Of a stretch of DNA of 14,234 nucleotides, positions 13,453 to 14,234 are shown one piece after another. The notes under the pieces were generated by a model, which was not told where the DNA came from, did not search any database, and was given only the letters and a program-made list of their open reading frames with translations. A program made the position numbers and the translations under genes. Position 1 is the first letter of the stretch. Every line of letters starts with the position of its first letter. This stretch comes from CAYLOC01 sp964385195. GTDB taxonomy: Bacteria; Actinomycetota; Actinomycetes; Propionibacteriales; Nocardioidaceae. Where the stretch lies: positions 1 to 14,234 of the forward strand of contig CAYLOC010000064.1 in assembly GCA_964385195.1 (NCBI GenBank), read 5' to 3'.

Positions 13453-14151
13453 TCATTCCTCCTCGCGGGTGATGGCGCAGAACGCCTCGACGTCACTGAT
13501 CCGGCCGGAGACGACGAGCTCGTCGTTGCGGTGGACGAGAGTCTCCGGCACCGCATGCTGGAAGTCGGCACCGGAACGCTTCACGCCCACGACCGTGACG
13601 CCGTACCGCTTGCGGGGCTGGGAGTCCGCCAGCGTCCGGTCGATCGCCTCCAGCGGCGGCCGGGTGCGGCAGATCGCGAACCCGTCCTCGAACTCGATGT
13701 AGTCGATCATCGCGCTACTCACCATGTGCGCCACCCGCTCCCCCATCGTCGTCTCCGGGTAGACCACGTGGTTGGCGCCGACCCGGGACAGGATCTCGCC
13801 GTGTTGCCGGCTCAGGGCCTTGGCGTAGATGTCCTCCACTCCGAGCTCTGCCAGGGACAGCACCGTCAAGACGCTGGCCTCCATGTTGGTGCCGGTCCCG
13901 ACCACGGCGACCTCGAAGTTCTGCGCGCCCAGCTGTTGCAGCGCCTCCTCGTTGGTGGCGTCGGCGCGGACCACCTGGGTGAGGTCGTCGGCGTACAACT
14001 GCACGATCTCCGGGTCGTCGTCGACGGCGAGGACCTCGTGTCCCAGCCGGGTCAAAGACAGCGCGACAGCTGCACCGAACCGGCCGAGCCCGACGACGAT
14101 GACCTGGCGTTCGCTACTGCGCTTCTTCTTCAACGCTGTCCTCTTCTTCAA
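13453..14151 (-). CDS. trkA: TrkA-type K+ channel regulatory subunit (RCK domains)
   Basis: A 232-residue cytosolic RCK protein that gates a Trk/Ktr potassium channel in response to bound nucleotide. The N-terminal RCK domain has the Rossmann loop GLGRFG at residues 21-26, an acidic residue ending the second strand (AVDDD, from 42) and VVRADATNEEALQQLG at 60-75. KALSRQHGEIL and VYPETTMGERVAHMV follow, then an RCK-C domain at about 165-228 (YGVTVVGVKRSG, ETLVHRNDELVVSG). The length is usual for single-RCK TrkA/KtrA. The TTG at 14151 follows GGGGAGG (14158-14164) by six bases; an 18-bp tandem duplication creates a second TTG at 14133 with the same spacing to AGAGG. trkH ends 12 bp upstream and its stop overlaps this ribosome binding site, so the pair is one operon. 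Confidence 0.92.
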   Translation of the reverse strand: MKKRTALKKKRSSERQVIVVGLGRFGAAVALSLTRLGHEVLAVDDDPEIVQLYADDLTQVVRADATNEEALQQLGAQNFEVAVVGTGTNMEASVLTVLSLAELGVEDIYAKALSRQHGEILSRVGANHVVYPETTMGERVAHMVSSAMIDYIEFEDGFAICRTRPPLEAIDRTLADSQPRKRYGVTVVGVKRSGADFQHAVPETLVHRNDELVVSGRISDVEAFCAITREEE

Positions 14152-14161
14152 CGCTGTCCTC
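14124..14161 (-). repeat. 18-bp tandem repeat duplicating the trkA start region
   Basis: On the minus strand the unit GAGGACAGCGTTGAAGAA occurs twice head to tail plus two bases, with no mismatch over 38 nt at period 18. Each unit carries a Shine-Dalgarno-like GAGG, the same six-base spacer ACAGCG and a TTG start. The duplication is in frame and adds six residues (KKRTAL) to the N-terminus. Confidence 0.85.
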
Positions 14162-14163
14162 CC

Positions 14164-14234
14164 CTAACCGACAATGGGCCGTTGTTCGGGTACGTCGTAC
14201 AGGCGCGGGCTCGTGTTCAGGGCCAGGGCCGTGG
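14164..14234 (-). CDS. trkH: TrkH-type potassium channel subunit, C-terminal end only
   Basis: The last 22 codons of a gene that enters from the right edge. The encoded tail ends RLYDVPEQRPIVG, which matches the characteristic C-terminus of actinobacterial TrkH/KtrB potassium transporters (an Arg-Leu-Tyr, then a Pro-Glu and a terminal RPIVG or RPIIG). Its position directly upstream of trkA, with a 12-bp gap and a Shine-Dalgarno overlapping the stop, supports the call. The identification rests on a short tail plus context. Confidence 0.72.
   Translation of the reverse strand, partial: TALALNTSPRLYDVPEQRPIVG

Noticed and set aside
13263..13571. leuS starting at 13571 or at GTG 13322
   Set aside because: The extra sequence would cover the attenuator hairpins and leader peptide and has no synthetase character. 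ATG 13262 gives the normal N-terminus.
1..14234. CRISPR array, tRNA, rRNA, insertion sequence or defence island
   Set aside because: I saw no spaced repeat arrays, cloverleaf sequences, transposase or nuclease motifs; all the longer genes have housekeeping, transport or enzyme family matches.

Overview
The window is about 14.2 kb of high-GC DNA. It has GTG and TTG starts, dense packing, TANNNT -10 elements and an actinobacterial conserved gene neighbourhood. I read it as the chromosome of an actinobacterium; the sequence does not let me name the family or genus. The backbone, read on the minus strand from right to left, is trkH (only its last codons), trkA, leuS with a leader, degV, comEA, comEC, holA, then rpsT on the plus strand, then lepA (only its first codons). 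This leuS/degV/comEA/comEC/holA/rpsT/lepA order is a familiar housekeeping neighbourhood in Actinobacteria.

Region by region. 1-154 is the 5' end of lepA. 239-1511 holds a small DUF3592 membrane protein and a DUF72 (YecE-type) protein, divergent from a 70-bp promoter region. 1523-2929 is an amidase-signature enzyme resembling peptide amidase, convergent with the DUF72 gene. 2996-3417 is rpsT with promoter, structured leader, ribosome binding site and a strong shared terminator facing holA. 3456-4439 is holA. 4676-6211 is a 14-TM DHA2-family MFS transporter on the plus strand, standing between holA and comEC. 6219-9657 is the comEA-comEC DNA-uptake pair, joined by an ATGA overlap. comEC contains a 100-N scaffold gap flanked by two identical 55-bp copies of the same sequence. 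This is an assembly artefact: collapsing it restores one clean 781-codon reading frame. 9779-10663 is degV. 10684-10729 is a perfect 21-bp-stem hairpin behind leuS. 10743-13407 is leuS preceded by a leucine attenuator. 13453-14234 is trkA and the end of trkH, which appear to form one operon.

The most informative regulatory element is the leuS leader. It has an 8-codon peptide, MEKTLLLP, with three consecutive Leu codons. A hairpin overlaps the peptide stop codon, followed directly by a short GC stem with a five-T run, and a competing pairing can be drawn. This is classical ribosome-mediated attenuation that would tie leuS expression to charged tRNA-Leu.

A second pattern is that five starts (DUF3592, DUF72, comEA, degV, leuS leader peptide) each have a TANNNT hexamer 6-7 nt before the ATG and no usable Shine-Dalgarno. 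This is the arrangement expected for leaderless transcripts. I see no CRISPR array, tRNA, rRNA, insertion sequence or phage gene, and no evidence of a wholly new system.
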